A DNA stretch of 64,000 nt, taken from contig NZ_ATVJ01000001.1 in NCBI RefSeq assembly GCF_000420665.1, positions 744,001-808,000 on the forward strand, read 5' to 3'. The stretch comes from Ponticaulis koreensis DSM 19734 (lineage in GTDB: Bacteria > Pseudomonadota > Alphaproteobacteria > Caulobacterales > Hyphomonadaceae). Of the stretch, positions 8,057 to 16,996 are shown one piece after another. Within the stretch, counting starts at the first letter, position 1. Each line of letters opens with the position of its first letter. Position numbers and translations under genes: made by a program. Under the pieces are notes generated by a model. The model did no database searches and had not been told where the DNA came from. It saw only the letters and a list, made by a program, of their open reading frames with translations.

Positions 8057-9727
8057 TTGGACCGCTCTGAATCCTTTTCTGTTGGAACACTCCACGCGGC
8101 AATTGCAGGTCTCTCTCCCCTAAAAGCTTTCATGCTCTCGCTCGTCTGCGGGATTCTGACTGTTTTTGCGTTTGCGCCGTTTTATTTCTGGCCCGTTTTC
8201 ATTCTGGTGATCAGCCTGCTGATCTGGCTGGTTGATGGCGCTCGTTCACGCGAGAAGTGGGGTAAGGCCGTCTTCATGCGCGGTTGGGCGTACGGCATCG
8301 GCTTTACGCTCGCCAGCATGCACTGGACCGCTCAGCCTTTTCTAGTGAACCCTGAGCAGCATCTGGCCTTTATCTGGATGCCGCTGATACTGCTTCCAGC
8401 TGGCTTGGGGCTTTTCTTCGGTCTTGGAACACTTTTGGCAGGTCGGTTCTGGAGCCGCACACCAGCGCGCGTCTTTGCGTTTGCGACAGCGCTTGCCTTC
8501 ACTGAACTTCTTCGCGGAACTGTGTTTGGCGGTTTTCCGTGGAACTGGTCCGGCATGATCTGGGAGCCGGGCTCACCCGTCTCTCAAATGGCGTCATTGT
8601 TTGGTCTCTGGGGCCTGTCTGCCCTCACCTTCCTGCTGGCTGCCGCACCTGCTGCCATGGCCGACTATCGCCGAGAAGGAAGTGATTTTAATCGCATTCT
8701 CCCACTCATGGTCAGCGCGGTCATTTTCGCGTCCGGTTGGGCGTGGGGGACCGGACGGATTATGGCCATGCCACCCACCGAGGGCGCAGCCGTGCGAATC
8801 GTCGACGTCGAAGTCAGACAGGACGATAAATATCCGACCGACCCTGAAGGGCGACCAGTAGTCACACAACAACTTCGCGATCAGGCCGCAACAAATATTC
8901 TGCGCGCCTACCTCATCGGAACCGGCGACGACTTTCAGGATGAACCACGTCTGGTTGTATGGCCGGAAGCTGCCCTGCCACTTCCATTGCTTCAGGACCC
9001 GAATGCGCTGGATGCTGTTGCGCTGAGGCTCGGCGAAAGATCACTCATTGCAGGAACAGCCCGCGTCGATCGCTATGCCGAACCGCAACCGGAATGGTAC
9101 AACAGCCTCGCCATCATAGACGCCCGAAGCCGGATGCGCGGTGCAAATGCTATCTACGACAAGAACCGTCTGGTACCATTCGGTGAACTTTCAGCAGCCG
9201 ACATCATACCCTTCGGACATTCGATCAGCGGAATTCTACCCGGCGCACTTCAGCAAATGGCGACCGCCGGTTTCACACCCGGACCGGAAGGTAGCCCTCT
9301 GGAGCTGAATGACGGTCGCAGCTTCCTCCCTCTGATCTGTTACGAAGCCCTGTTTCCGGGACTGGTTCAACGGACATTGGGCGAGGCAGATTTTCTCGTG
9401 AATATATCGATCGACAGCTGGTTTGGTACGGGTATTGGCCCTGAGCAGCACTATTCTCAGGCACGCTACCGTGCAATCGAGACCGGGCGTCCACTCGTTC
9501 GTGCAGCAAACCTTGGGTATTCAGGGGTAGTTGACGTATACGGAAGGGAAGTGCAGTCGAATATTAGCGCTAACATGGTTGAAGACCTCCCAGTAAAGGT
9601 CATCGACACTATAGTTCCCGACTATACGATTAAAACCCTTTTCAATCAGTGGTCATCGTACTGGACTTGGTTAATGCTGGTTTTGATGAACATGGTCACG
9701 TTCTTTTATTACAGAATCAGCGCTTGA
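8057..9727 (+). CDS. lnt: Lnt, apolipoprotein N-acyltransferase
   Basis: 556 residues from TTG 8057 with GGAG about 10 bases upstream. There are six or seven N-terminal membrane helices (residues about 25-235), then a periplasmic nitrilase domain whose catalytic Glu-Lys-Cys triad is visible as WPEAALPLP, YDKNRLVPFGE and LICYEALFP. A final hydrophobic helix closes the protein. Lnt adds the third acyl chain to the N-terminal Cys of outer-membrane lipoproteins. Local substrates would include the copper-chaperone lipoprotein and MltA encoded in this window. Confidence 0.96.
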   Translation: MDRSESFSVGTLHAAIAGLSPLKAFMLSLVCGILTVFAFAPFYFWPVFILVISLLIWLVDGARSREKWGKAVFMRGWAYGIGFTLASMHWTAQPFLVNPEQHLAFIWMPLILLPAGLGLFFGLGTLLAGRFWSRTPARVFAFATALAFTELLRGTVFGGFPWNWSGMIWEPGSPVSQMASLFGLWGLSALTFLLAAAPAAMADYRREGSDFNRILPLMVSAVIFASGWAWGTGRIMAMPPTEGAAVRIVDVEVRQDDKYPTDPEGRPVVTQQLRDQAATNILRAYLIGTGDDFQDEPRLVVWPEAALPLPLLQDPNALDAVALRLGERSLIAGTARVDRYAEPQPEWYNSLAIIDARSRMRGANAIYDKNRLVPFGELSAADIIPFGHSISGILPGALQQMATAGFTPGPEGSPLELNDGRSFLPLICYEALFPGLVQRTLGEADFLVNISIDSWFGTGIGPEQHYSQARYRAIETGRPLVRAANLGYSGVVDVYGREVQSNISANMVEDLPVKVIDTIVPDYTIKTLFNQWSSYWTWLMLVLMNMVTFFYYRISA

Positions 9728-9817
9728 CAGGGCATGTTAGGCGTAACAAAGAAGTGTGCATACAAAGTGTGATAAAGAAAAAAACAACCCCAATAACTGA
9801 GCGAAAATAAAAACATA

Positions 9818-10270
9818 ATGAGCGAAAATAAGCTTCCAAATCTGATCGACAAACATGTCGGTCGTCGTATCCGGTGGCGTCGGCGCGAGCTGAAGCTGAG
9901 CCAGGAACGTCTTGGCGAGATGCTGGGACTCACATTTCAACAAGTCCAGAAGTACGAGAAGGGTGTAAACCGTATCTCCGCTGGTCGTCTATTTGACGTG
10001 TCTAAGGTTCTCGAAGTCACCATCAATTATTTTTATCAGGGCGTAGATGAAGTCGGTGACCTGGCTGCACTTGGCGTCGCCGAAGACGGTGACGAAGGGG
10101 ATCTGGCTGGCATGATCGACGCAAACGCGATCGACCTTGTGACTGCATATCAGTCCATTCCTGATCCACGTCTTCGCAAATCCCTGCTCGACGCAGTTAA
10201 AGCAGCAGCTGAATCTTTCAGTCGTAATGCAACGTTCCGCGCCGAAGACGAGAACGAAAAATCCGATTAA
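9818..10270 (+). CDS. XRE-family helix-turn-helix regulator
   Basis: 150 residues. The Cro/C1-type HTH occupies roughly residues 14-70 (RRIRWRRRELKLSQERLGEM then TFQQVQKYEKGVNRIS). The C-terminal half is acidic and helical, with no recognised domain. A small XRE regulator between lnt and metK is widely conserved in alphaproteobacteria, and relatives in rhizobia affect quorum sensing and symbiosis genes. The AT-rich 90 bases before it probably hold its own promoter. A strong intrinsic terminator follows at 10306-10332. Its target genes are not known. Confidence 0.88.
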   Translation: MSENKLPNLIDKHVGRRIRWRRRELKLSQERLGEMLGLTFQQVQKYEKGVNRISAGRLFDVSKVLEVTINYFYQGVDEVGDLAALGVAEDGDEGDLAGMIDANAIDLVTAYQSIPDPRLRKSLLDAVKAAAESFSRNATFRAEDENEKSD

Positions 10271-10305
10271 CCACGGGTAGACGTTCGGGCTATAAACAAA
10301 TAAAG

Positions 10306-10332
10306 AACGCCCCGTGTTGCGGGGCGTTTTTT
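10306..10332 (+). terminator. intrinsic terminator between the XRE gene and metK
   Basis: A perfect 8-bp stem AACGCCCC/GGGGCGTT encloses a 7-base loop and runs into six T residues. It ends 24 bases before the metK start codon, so it either ends the XRE transcript or acts as an attenuator in a short metK leader. A TATAAA at 10291-10296 could be a -10 element just upstream of the stem. Confidence 0.9.
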
Positions 10333-10356
10333 GTTATCTGCTGATGGAGACTTTGG

Positions 10357-11529
10357 GTGATCCGAAAATCTTACAATTTCACAAGTGAAAGTGTTTCTGA
10401 GGGACACCCGGACAAAGTCTGCGACCGGATCTCGGACTCTATTGTCGACTTGTTCATTGGTCGCTTTCCTGAAGCGCGCGTAGCGTGTGAAACGCTGACG
10501 ACTACAAATCTGATCGTGCTGGCTGGCGAAATGCGCATGCCGGAAGATCTGATGCCATCTCTGGAAGAGATGGAGCACACGGCCCGTCAGGCAGTGAAAG
10601 ATATCGGCTACCACCAGAAAGGCTTCCACTGGCGCACGGCCGAGCTGATCAACCGTCTGCACGGCCAGTCCAATGACATCGCGATGGGCGTTGACGAAGG
10701 CACTGACAAGGAAGAAGGCGCGGGCGACCAGGGCATTATGTTTGGTTATGCGACAAATGAGACGCCAGAGCTGATGCCTGCGCCGATCATCTATTCCCAC
10801 CAGATCCTGAAGCGTATGGCAGAGCTCCGTAAATCAGGTGAGCAGCCTGAATTCGAGCCGGACGCAAAATCTCAGGTGACGCTGCGCTATGAAAATGGCC
10901 GCCCGGTCGGCGTCGAAAGCGTTGTTGTCTCCACACAGCACAAATACGGTTTCACGCCGGACGATATCCGCGAACTGGTTCGCCCGATCGTGACAGAAGT
11001 TCTGCCTGAGGGTTGGTTCCCACCGGAAGAAGAATTCTACGTGAACCCGACCGGTAACTTCGTCATTGGTGGTCCGGATGGTGACGCAGGCCTGACAGGC
11101 CGCAAAATCATCGTCGACACCTACGGCGGCGCAGCCCCACACGGCGGCGGTGCGTTCTCCGGTAAGGACCCGACCAAAGTTGACCGTTCAGCAGCTTACG
11201 CCTGCCGTTACCTCGCAAAGAACGTGGTCGCTGCCGGTCTTGCTGACCGTTGCACCATTCAGGTCTCTTACGCGATCGGCGTTGCAAAACCTCTGTCGGT
11301 TTATGTGAACTGCGATGGCACAGAGAAAGTCGATCCAGAAAAAATCGAAAACGCACTGCGTGATCTGATGGATTTGTCCCCTAAGGGTATCCGTACCCAC
11401 CTGCAGCTCAACCGTCCGATCTATGCGCGCACGGCAGCTTACGGTCACTTCGGTCGCACGCCTGAAGCAGATGGCGGCTTCTCCTGGGAGAAAACCGACA
11501 TTGCTGACCAGTTGAAGGGCCTCCTTTAG
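10357..11529 (+). CDS. metK: MetK, S-adenosylmethionine synthetase
   Basis: 390 residues from a GTG start with GGAG upstream. The family start [20 protein letters not shown] is complete, and the ATP/methionine-binding [10 protein letters not shown] and the P-loop-like [19 protein letters not shown] are present. The enzyme makes SAM from methionine and ATP in the cytoplasm; TrmB, RsmG and MiaB encoded in this window all use SAM. The intrinsic terminator 24 bases upstream leaves almost no room for a separate promoter, which raises the possibility of leader control. Confidence 0.97.
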   Translation: MIRKSYNFTSESVSEGHPDKVCDRISDSIVDLFIGRFPEARVACETLTTTNLIVLAGEMRMPEDLMPSLEEMEHTARQAVKDIGYHQKGFHWRTAELINRLHGQSNDIAMGVDEGTDKEEGAGDQGIMFGYATNETPELMPAPIIYSHQILKRMAELRKSGEQPEFEPDAKSQVTLRYENGRPVGVESVVVSTQHKYGFTPDDIRELVRPIVTEVLPEGWFPPEEEFYVNPTGNFVIGGPDGDAGLTGRKIIVDTYGGAAPHGGGAFSGKDPTKVDRSAAYACRYLAKNVVAAGLADRCTIQVSYAIGVAKPLSVYVNCDGTEKVDPEKIENALRDLMDLSPKGIRTHLQLNRPIYARTAAYGHFGRTPEADGGFSWEKTDIADQLKGLL

Positions 11530-11545
11530 AGGTTAGACCCGACAG

Positions 11546-12238
11546 ATGACACAGGACGACCGTCCTCTGCGAGAGATCAGAACATTCGGGCGCCGCGATG
11601 GGCGCCCGCTCTCAAAGAAGCAAAAGCATCTTTATCAGACGCTGTTTCCCGAGATTGAAGTTCCAAAAGAAGGCCCGCTCACCAGCGAAGGCCTTTTTGG
11701 TGACGCGCGCCCGCTCTGGCTGGAAATCGGCTTTGGCGGCGCCGAACATCTCATCCGCCGGGGCCGTCTGAACCCTGATGTCGGTCTCATTGGCGCCGAA
11801 CCGTTTCACGACGGCGTCGCAAAAGCGCTCACCGGCATTGCCGACAATGATCTTAAAAACATCCGTCTGCATGACGATGACGTCCGCCTTGTCCTGCCAA
11901 ATTTCGGTGAAGCGGCATTCGAGCGGTGCTTTATCCTGTTCCCAGACCCATGGCCGAAGCGTCGCCAACAAAAACGCCGTCTAATTCAGCCAACCTTTCT
12001 GGACGAACTTGCCTATGCTCTGAAGCCGGGCGCCCAGGTGCGGTTTGCCACCGACGTTATGAGCTATGCCGATGAAGCGCTCTGGCGTTTCCTTCAACAT
12101 GGGGCATTCGAATGGCATGCCGAACGCGCTGATGACTGGCGTAACCAGCCGGAAGACCATGAACCAACACGCTATCAGCTGAAAAAGCTGGGCGATTGCG
12201 AACCGGTCTGGCTCGAGTTCACCCGCCGCGAAAATTAA
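11546..12238 (+). CDS. trmB: TrmB, tRNA (guanine-N7-)-methyltransferase
   Basis: 230 residues. The SAM-binding motif I LEIGFGGAEHL lies near residue 57; the family signature FPDPWPKRRQQKRRLIQP is near residue 135, and the C-terminal NQPEDHEPTRYQLKK is also typical. TrmB methylates G46 in the variable loop of tRNA. It lies 16 bases after metK, which makes its cofactor, so the two are probably one transcript. The N-terminal extension before the SAM domain is about 50 residues, normal for alphaproteobacterial members. Confidence 0.96.
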   Translation: MTQDDRPLREIRTFGRRDGRPLSKKQKHLYQTLFPEIEVPKEGPLTSEGLFGDARPLWLEIGFGGAEHLIRRGRLNPDVGLIGAEPFHDGVAKALTGIADNDLKNIRLHDDDVRLVLPNFGEAAFERCFILFPDPWPKRRQQKRRLIQPTFLDELAYALKPGAQVRFATDVMSYADEALWRFLQHGAFEWHAERADDWRNQPEDHEPTRYQLKKLGDCEPVWLEFTRREN

Positions 12239-12274
12239 GGCATAGCTGGACCTGAAAAGGTCGGGGGCTTAGCC

Positions 12275-12700
12275 GTGCTGGATAATCTTCGAAACATTCT
12301 GACAAGTTTTGCCGCTTTGTTATGTGGCTTTGCTGTTGGCGGCACATGGATCGGCGTCGTGGTCGTGCCCAATGAATCCTTCGACCATATGGATCACACG
12401 CGGGCGGACCGGAGTGTCCGCGAAACACTGGTTGCCGCTTCTACACCGATAGCCATCATGCTGCTGGCTGCATCCGTTCTTGCTGTGCTGGGCGGCGCTT
12501 TAGGTGCAGGCATTGTCGCTGCTGTCTCAGCATTTGGCTATTTCACCAACCGCTGGACGCTTGCGCCTCGCAAACCGCGATCAGCCCCGCCGGGAGCCCG
12601 CCAGCGCAAAAAGACACAGCGCGTCGTTGCCGTCGCGCTGTCTCTCATATTCGGATTGGGATCCATCGCGGCCGGTGTCATGGCCGCGCTACAAATCTGA
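12275..12700 (+). CDS. small hypothetical membrane protein
   Basis: 141 residues from a GTG preceded by a GGGGG-rich site. About three or four hydrophobic helices are visible: residues 10-30, 58-78, 80-98 and 118-140. A basic loop between the third and fourth is rich in Lys, Arg and Pro (APRKPRSAPPGARQRKK). I do not recognise the family. It follows trmB by 36 bases and ends 3 bases before the stop of the convergent dehydrogenase gene. It could be a lineage-specific inner-membrane protein. Confidence 0.65.
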   Translation: MLDNLRNILTSFAALLCGFAVGGTWIGVVVVPNESFDHMDHTRADRSVRETLVAASTPIAIMLLAASVLAVLGGALGAGIVAAVSAFGYFTNRWTLAPRKPRSAPPGARQRKKTQRVVAVALSLIFGLGSIAAGVMAALQI

Positions 12701-12703
12701 ACG

Positions 12704-13486
12704 TTACTGGGCGACCCAGCCGCCATCCATTTGCATCATTGTGCCATTGATCTGGTCTGCCGCTGGCGAGCAGAGGAAGTAGGCCATTTCGGCAACCTGC
12801 TCAGAGGTTACAAACTCTTTGGTCGGCTGCGCCGCGAGAAGCACATTCTCTTTGACCTCCTGCTCGGAAATACCGCGCGCTTTGGCCGTGTCTGCGATCT
12901 GGTTCTCTACCAGCGGCGTGTAGACATAACCCGGGCAGATTGCGTTACAGCGAACGCCTTTCGTTGCGCCCTCAAGCGCGATCACCTTCGTGAGACCCGC
13001 AATGCCATGTTTCGCCGCGACATAGGCAGACTTGAAAGGCGACGCGACGAGCGCGTGTGCCGAAGCCGTGTTAATGATGCGGCCCCAGCCTTTTTCTTTC
13101 ATGTAAGGCAGGGTCAGGCGGGTCGTGTGAAAGCTGGATGTCAGGTTCAGACCGATGATCAGATCCCATTTTTCGACCGGAAACTCCTCGATCGGCGCGA
13201 CGTGCTGAACGCCCGCATTGTTTACCAGAATATCGACACCGCCAAACGCCTCATTGGCTTCGGAGATCATCGCTTCAATCTGGTCAAGTTTGGTCAGGTC
13301 CGCACCCGAATACAAAGCCTTAATGCCGTACTCGTTTTCTAGTGATTGGCGAAAGTCTTCGATCTCTTTCGCGTCTCCGAACCCGTTGACTACGACATTT
13401 GCTCCGGCTTGTGCGAATCTGGTCGCAATTGCCTGGCCAATTCCGCTCGTCGAGCCTGTAATCAGAGCGGTTTTTGCTTGAAGCAT
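12704..13486 (-). CDS. D-3-hydroxybutyrate dehydrogenase (SDR)
   Basis: 260 residues from ATG 13486, which has an AGGAG site upstream; 260 is the normal length of the bacterial enzyme. NAD-binding TGSTSGIGQAIA lies near the N terminus, NNAGVQHVAPIEEFP is in the middle, and the catalytic Ser and YVAAKHG (YxxxK) follow. The VQHVAPIE segment and the C-terminal MQMDGGWVAQ match PHB-type 3-hydroxybutyrate dehydrogenases, which oxidise 3-hydroxybutyrate to acetoacetate in storage-polymer use. The DUF350 gene is divergent across an 86-bp gap. Specificity within the SDR family is inferred. Confidence 0.88.
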   Translation of the reverse strand: MLQAKTALITGSTSGIGQAIATRFAQAGANVVVNGFGDAKEIEDFRQSLENEYGIKALYSGADLTKLDQIEAMISEANEAFGGVDILVNNAGVQHVAPIEEFPVEKWDLIIGLNLTSSFHTTRLTLPYMKEKGWGRIINTASAHALVASPFKSAYVAAKHGIAGLTKVIALEGATKGVRCNAICPGYVYTPLVENQIADTAKARGISEQEVKENVLLAAQPTKEFVTSEQVAEMAYFLCSPAADQINGTMMQMDGGWVAQ

Positions 13487-13572
13487 GGCGCAATCTCCTA
13501 AATTGTTGCTACAACCAATCTGAACGTGACAGTCCACCGGTTGGTTCACGTGTATCTTCTAAGGGGAGTCAA

Positions 13573-14007
13573 ATGGACGCGGCAATCCAGTCCTTCGCTC
13601 ACGGTTTTGATAACTTTCTGATCAGCACGCTCACTGCGGGCGCAATGTTACTCGTGAGCTGCGTAATTTATGTTCTGCTTACCCCGATGAAAGAGCTCGA
13701 ACTTCTGCGTAATGGCAATGCGTCAGCTGGTCTCGGCCTTGCTGGTGTAATCATCGGTCTGGCTATCCCAATTGCCTCCGCTCTCGCAACAAGTGTTTCG
13801 CTTTTTGACCTGTTAATCTGGGGTGTCGTCGCACTTTTGATTCAACTTCTGGCGTTCCGCTTTGTTGACCTGATCCTGAAAGACCTCCCGCAGCGAATCC
13901 AGAATGATGAAGCCGGTGCGGCGATCCTTCTGATTGCCGTCAAAATCTCCTCAGCCATGATCATTGGCGCAGCGCTCTGGGTGCCTGCTCCAACACCGCT
14001 TGGATAA
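13573..14007 (+). CDS. DUF350 (YjfL-type) membrane protein
   Basis: 144 residues from ATG 13573, with AAGGGGAG 5-8 bases upstream. Four hydrophobic helices (about residues 14-34, 50-70, 78-98, 118-140) match the DUF350/YjfL fold, including NGNASAGLGLAGVIIGLAI. The function of DUF350 proteins is unknown; in other bacteria they occur beside spermidine-synthase-like or ATP-grasp genes, and neither is adjacent here. Instead a membrane-anchored serine protease starts 11 bases downstream, which suggests cotranscription. Confidence 0.8.
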   Translation: MDAAIQSFAHGFDNFLISTLTAGAMLLVSCVIYVLLTPMKELELLRNGNASAGLGLAGVIIGLAIPIASALATSVSLFDLLIWGVVALLIQLLAFRFVDLILKDLPQRIQNDEAGAAILLIAVKISSAMIIGAALWVPAPTPLG

Positions 14008-14018
14008 GGTCATTTCTG

Positions 14019-14846
14019 GTGAAGCTGCCTGACTGGTTCATATATACAGTAGCCCTGGCCGCCGTGCTCTACACGCTCTTCGCTAACTCGGAGAGCAATG
14101 ACGCACCGCCAGCGGTGCCTGAAGACATCCAGCTTCCTGATGTCACGCTCCCACTGCCCTCCATTTTCGATGAAGAAGTGCTGGTCGAGCTGGAAGAAAC
14201 CGACAGTCCGAGCATTGGCACGGCCTTTTCCGTAGGCCGCGCGGGCATGTGGCTGACGGCGCGCCATGTTGTTGATGGCTGTTCGGATCTCGCCGTGCAG
14301 GTCGGCAGTAGCCGTATTGTACCGGTCACCCGGTATGAAACCGCTGCAAGCGCCGACCTCGCCCTCCTCTACACGGAAGGCGGACCGGAACCGACTGTAC
14401 TCGATCTTGAAGAGGAACTCCGTGTTGGCCAGCAAGGCTATCATATTGGCTATCCGCAGGGGCGTGCCGGTGAAGTCAGCTCCCGCCTTCTCTCAAGATC
14501 GGTTCTGCGCACGACAGGCCGCTATCAGTCATCTGAACCTGTTATCGCCTGGGCTGAATCAGGGCGCACCAGAAACCTGATCGGTACACTGGGCGGAATG
14601 AGCGGCGGCCCGCTCTTCAATGAAAATGGCGAGGTGATTGGCGTCACAGTGGCCGAGAGCCCGCGCCGTGGCCGGATTTACACCGCCGCGCCGACCTCTT
14701 TGCAGGCTTTCCTGAACACCCAGGCAGATTTAATGCTGGACGGGGAGCAGACACGCAGCCTCAGCCCCGATAACTATGGCGGCGAAGGCGACCGTCTGCG
14801 TCGCAATCTGACCATTGTTAAAGTCCTTTGCAGAGCCAGAGATTGA
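14019..14846 (+). CDS. membrane-anchored trypsin-like serine protease
   Basis: 275 residues from GTG 14019. An N-terminal hydrophobic segment (about residues 6-22) is a signal anchor, followed by an acidic, proline-rich linker and a chymotrypsin-fold domain. The catalytic triad is visible: His in LTARHVVDGC, Asp in SADLALLY and Ser in GGMSGGPLFNENG. No PDZ domain is present, so it is not a full DegP/HtrA. It should act in the periplasm, perhaps with the DUF350 protein encoded 11 bases upstream. The substrate is unknown. Confidence 0.82.
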   Translation: MKLPDWFIYTVALAAVLYTLFANSESNDAPPAVPEDIQLPDVTLPLPSIFDEEVLVELEETDSPSIGTAFSVGRAGMWLTARHVVDGCSDLAVQVGSSRIVPVTRYETAASADLALLYTEGGPEPTVLDLEEELRVGQQGYHIGYPQGRAGEVSSRLLSRSVLRTTGRYQSSEPVIAWAESGRTRNLIGTLGGMSGGPLFNENGEVIGVTVAESPRRGRIYTAAPTSLQAFLNTQADLMLDGEQTRSLSPDNYGGEGDRLRRNLTIVKVLCRARD

Positions 14847-14847
14847 T

Positions 14848-15738
14848 ATGACCCGACCATTTGCTGACAGGCTGATTGAGAAAACTCGTGAGTTTGGCCC
14901 TCTCTGTGTCGGCATTGATCCTCACCCGCATATGTTTCCGAAACTATTCGGCAATCCGAGCGCAGGCAGTATCGCCGTCTGGGCGGACGGCATTATCGAA
15001 GCGGCCGCTGGCAAAGTGGCCTGCATCAAACCGCAAGCGGCCTTCTTTGAAATCTGGGGCAGCCCGGGCGTGGCCGCGATGGAGCATATCTGTAAGACAG
15101 CGCGCAATGCGGGCCTTCTTGTGATCATGGATGCCAAACGCGGAGATATCGGCTCGACCGCGCAGGGCTATGCCACTGCCTATCTGGGTGAGAATGCGTC
15201 ATGTGCGTGCGATGCACTTACCGTGAACCCGTATATGGGCCTTGAGACGCTCGACCCGTTCGTCAATACGGCTGCAGAAAACGGCCGAGGCATTGCCGTG
15301 CTCACGCGTACATCCAATCCAGGCGCCGCAGACATTCAGGAAAAGTTCGTTGATGGCGAACCGGTCTTCATGCGTATGGCCAAAGCCTTCCATGAAAAGG
15401 GCCAGAAGCTGAAGGGCAACTCGACAGACTGGTCAGGCATGATGCTGGTGGCCGGCGCAACCGCTCCGGAAGAAGCGCGGCAAATCCGTGACGCTGCGCC
15501 TGACAATCTGTTACTCGTTCCGGGCTATGGCGCACAGGGCGCTGGCGCTGCCGAAGCCGTCGCAGGTTTTGTGCCTGTAAACGGCACGCTTGAAGGCGGC
15601 GTTGTGAACGCCTCGCGCTCAGTTACCTTCCCCGAGGCGGCCCAAAAGGCCGGTACCGTCGAGGAATGGCAGCACGCGATTTCCGAAGCGATTAAATTTG
15701 CGCAAGATGATCTGTTAAAAGCTACCCAGAATTGCTAA
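14848..15738 (+). CDS. pyrF: PyrF, orotidine 5'-phosphate decarboxylase (type 2)
   Basis: 296 residues from ATG 14848, one base after the protease stop. The type-2 signature MDAKRGDIGSTAQGYA holds the catalytic Lys/Asp set (about residues 93-108); GIDPHPHMF near the N terminus and VPGYGAQGAGA near the C terminus complete the barrel. It makes UMP in the last step of pyrimidine synthesis. Type-2 enzymes of about 270-300 residues are found in actinobacteria and some proteobacteria, so this form is less common than the short PyrF of most relatives. Confidence 0.93.
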   Translation: MTRPFADRLIEKTREFGPLCVGIDPHPHMFPKLFGNPSAGSIAVWADGIIEAAAGKVACIKPQAAFFEIWGSPGVAAMEHICKTARNAGLLVIMDAKRGDIGSTAQGYATAYLGENASCACDALTVNPYMGLETLDPFVNTAAENGRGIAVLTRTSNPGAADIQEKFVDGEPVFMRMAKAFHEKGQKLKGNSTDWSGMMLVAGATAPEEARQIRDAAPDNLLLVPGYGAQGAGAAEAVAGFVPVNGTLEGGVVNASRSVTFPEAAQKAGTVEEWQHAISEAIKFAQDDLLKATQNC

Positions 15739-15774
15739 ACAGTTTCCTTTCCTGATTGGGGGAGGGAAACTCAC

Positions 15775-16305
15775 ATGCATATTCTTCTTGCCGTGCTTGG
15801 CGGACTTAGCGCGCTCGGTGTTCTGCTCTGGCGGATTCAGTCGGGCATGCATGCAGCCCGTGAAATCAAGGACTTTGCAGAAGGTGCGATCAACCTTCCC
15901 CGAAAGCTCGCCTTTCGCAGAAAATCCGGCAAATCAGGCTCCCGTCTCGTTGAGGACCCGCGCGAAGCCGCGACGATCCTGATGCTGGAAGTTGCGCGCG
16001 CCGGCGGAGACGTGACGCGCACTCAGAAAGACGTGATTGAGCGCCTTGTGTCAGATAATTTCGGCTTTTCTGCCAGTGACGCAGAGGAAGTTATCGTTCA
16101 GGCGGCGTGGGTCAGCGAAAAAGAAGCCCGGACCGATGCCCTGCTGCGCCGTATGGCACGGGTTGTGTCTAACACAGTGTCCCGCCAGGAACTTATTGAG
16201 CTGAAGGATATGATGGCTGAGGTGAGCGCAGCGGACGGTGGACCGAGCCAGAACCAGCTCGATACCATCACGGAATATCAAACTCTCGTTGGACTGACCC
16301 GCTAG
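15775..16305 (+). CDS. TerB-like protein with N-terminal membrane anchor (first copy)
   Basis: 176 residues. An N-terminal hydrophobic helix (MHILLAVLGGLSALGVLLW) is followed by a basic linker and, from about residue 60, a helical domain with the TerB/DjlA-type acidic pattern (EAATILMLEVARAGGDVTRT, then LMAEVSAADGG-type residues near the end). The TerB fold is named for tellurite resistance, but most members have no proven role. A second protein of the same plan follows at 16445, so this may be a tandem duplication. It has a GGGGGAGG ribosome site. Confidence 0.65.
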   Translation: MHILLAVLGGLSALGVLLWRIQSGMHAAREIKDFAEGAINLPRKLAFRRKSGKSGSRLVEDPREAATILMLEVARAGGDVTRTQKDVIERLVSDNFGFSASDAEEVIVQAAWVSEKEARTDALLRRMARVVSNTVSRQELIELKDMMAEVSAADGGPSQNQLDTITEYQTLVGLTR

Positions 16306-16444
16306 GCCTTAATGTCTGCTTTTCCTTTCGAAGCGCCTGTCCTACATTGGAAGGATTAGAGGCCGGATCGAAGCTGGATATGATGAAGCACACAGTCACT
16401 TCATATTTGAAGTATTCTGCATCACAAGACTGGTGCGACGTCTG

Positions 16445-16924
16445 ATGCAGGTCTGGTTCGCCATTATCGCCATCGTTGCGTTTGCCTTCCTCATCGCCCG
16501 CGCTATGCGCGAAAAGGCTGAGAAACAACGCATTGAATCCTCTCATGAGAGCGAAGTGACCCATCACATTACAGAGCCCCTAATGGGCATTCTCGGCTTT
16601 ATGATGGCAATAATCTGGGCCGATGGCGAACCTGATAACACGCAGATTGATGCGACATTCGCCATGCTGAAAAGCCGGTTCCGCCTTGATGATGACGAAG
16701 CGCCACAAGCCATGGGCGCAGCATCCGGCTTGCTACATTCGGCCAAAGATAAAGATGCCCTGCTCCGTGATCTGGGCCGCCTGATCCGTCGGAACTATTC
16801 TGACCGTGAAATTATCGATTTTGACGAAGTGCTGGTTGAGCTGACCGAGGTGAAAAGCGAACCAACGCGTGCCCAGTTGCGCATTCTACAGGTGTTCCGC
16901 ACTCAGACAGGTGTGACCGTTTAG
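16445..16924 (+). CDS. TerB-like protein with N-terminal membrane anchor (second copy)
   Basis: 159 residues from ATG 16445; a GTG at 16433 would add four residues. An N-terminal helix (VWFAIIAIVAFAFLIARAM) precedes a TerB-like helical domain with GFMMAIIWADGEPDNTQID near residue 50 and VELTEVKSEPTRAQ near the C terminus. The plan (anchor, short charged linker, TerB repeat) is the same as in the gene ending at 16305, although the sequences have diverged. The 139-base gap between the two contains no strong terminator. The function is unknown. Confidence 0.6.
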   Translation: MQVWFAIIAIVAFAFLIARAMREKAEKQRIESSHESEVTHHITEPLMGILGFMMAIIWADGEPDNTQIDATFAMLKSRFRLDDDEAPQAMGAASGLLHSAKDKDALLRDLGRLIRRNYSDREIIDFDEVLVELTEVKSEPTRAQLRILQVFRTQTGVTV

Positions 16925-16996
16925 TCGGGCCTTCCCTAAAGTGACGCCATGTTCTAATCGAAGGCATCCGATCTTAGAGCAAGCAAGCGTAATTTC

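Noticed and set aside
10271-10356. SAM riboswitch before metK
   Set aside because: None of the SAM-I, SAM-II or SAM/SAH conserved blocks could be recognised; only the terminator hairpin is clear.
13545-13552. TTCACGTG resembling part of a parS site
   Set aside because: Only 8 bases match and the right half reads TATCT where GAAACA is needed, so it is not a ParB site.
15775-16924. tellurite-resistance operon
   Set aside because: Only TerB-like domains are present; no terA, terC, terD or terZ-like gene is nearby.
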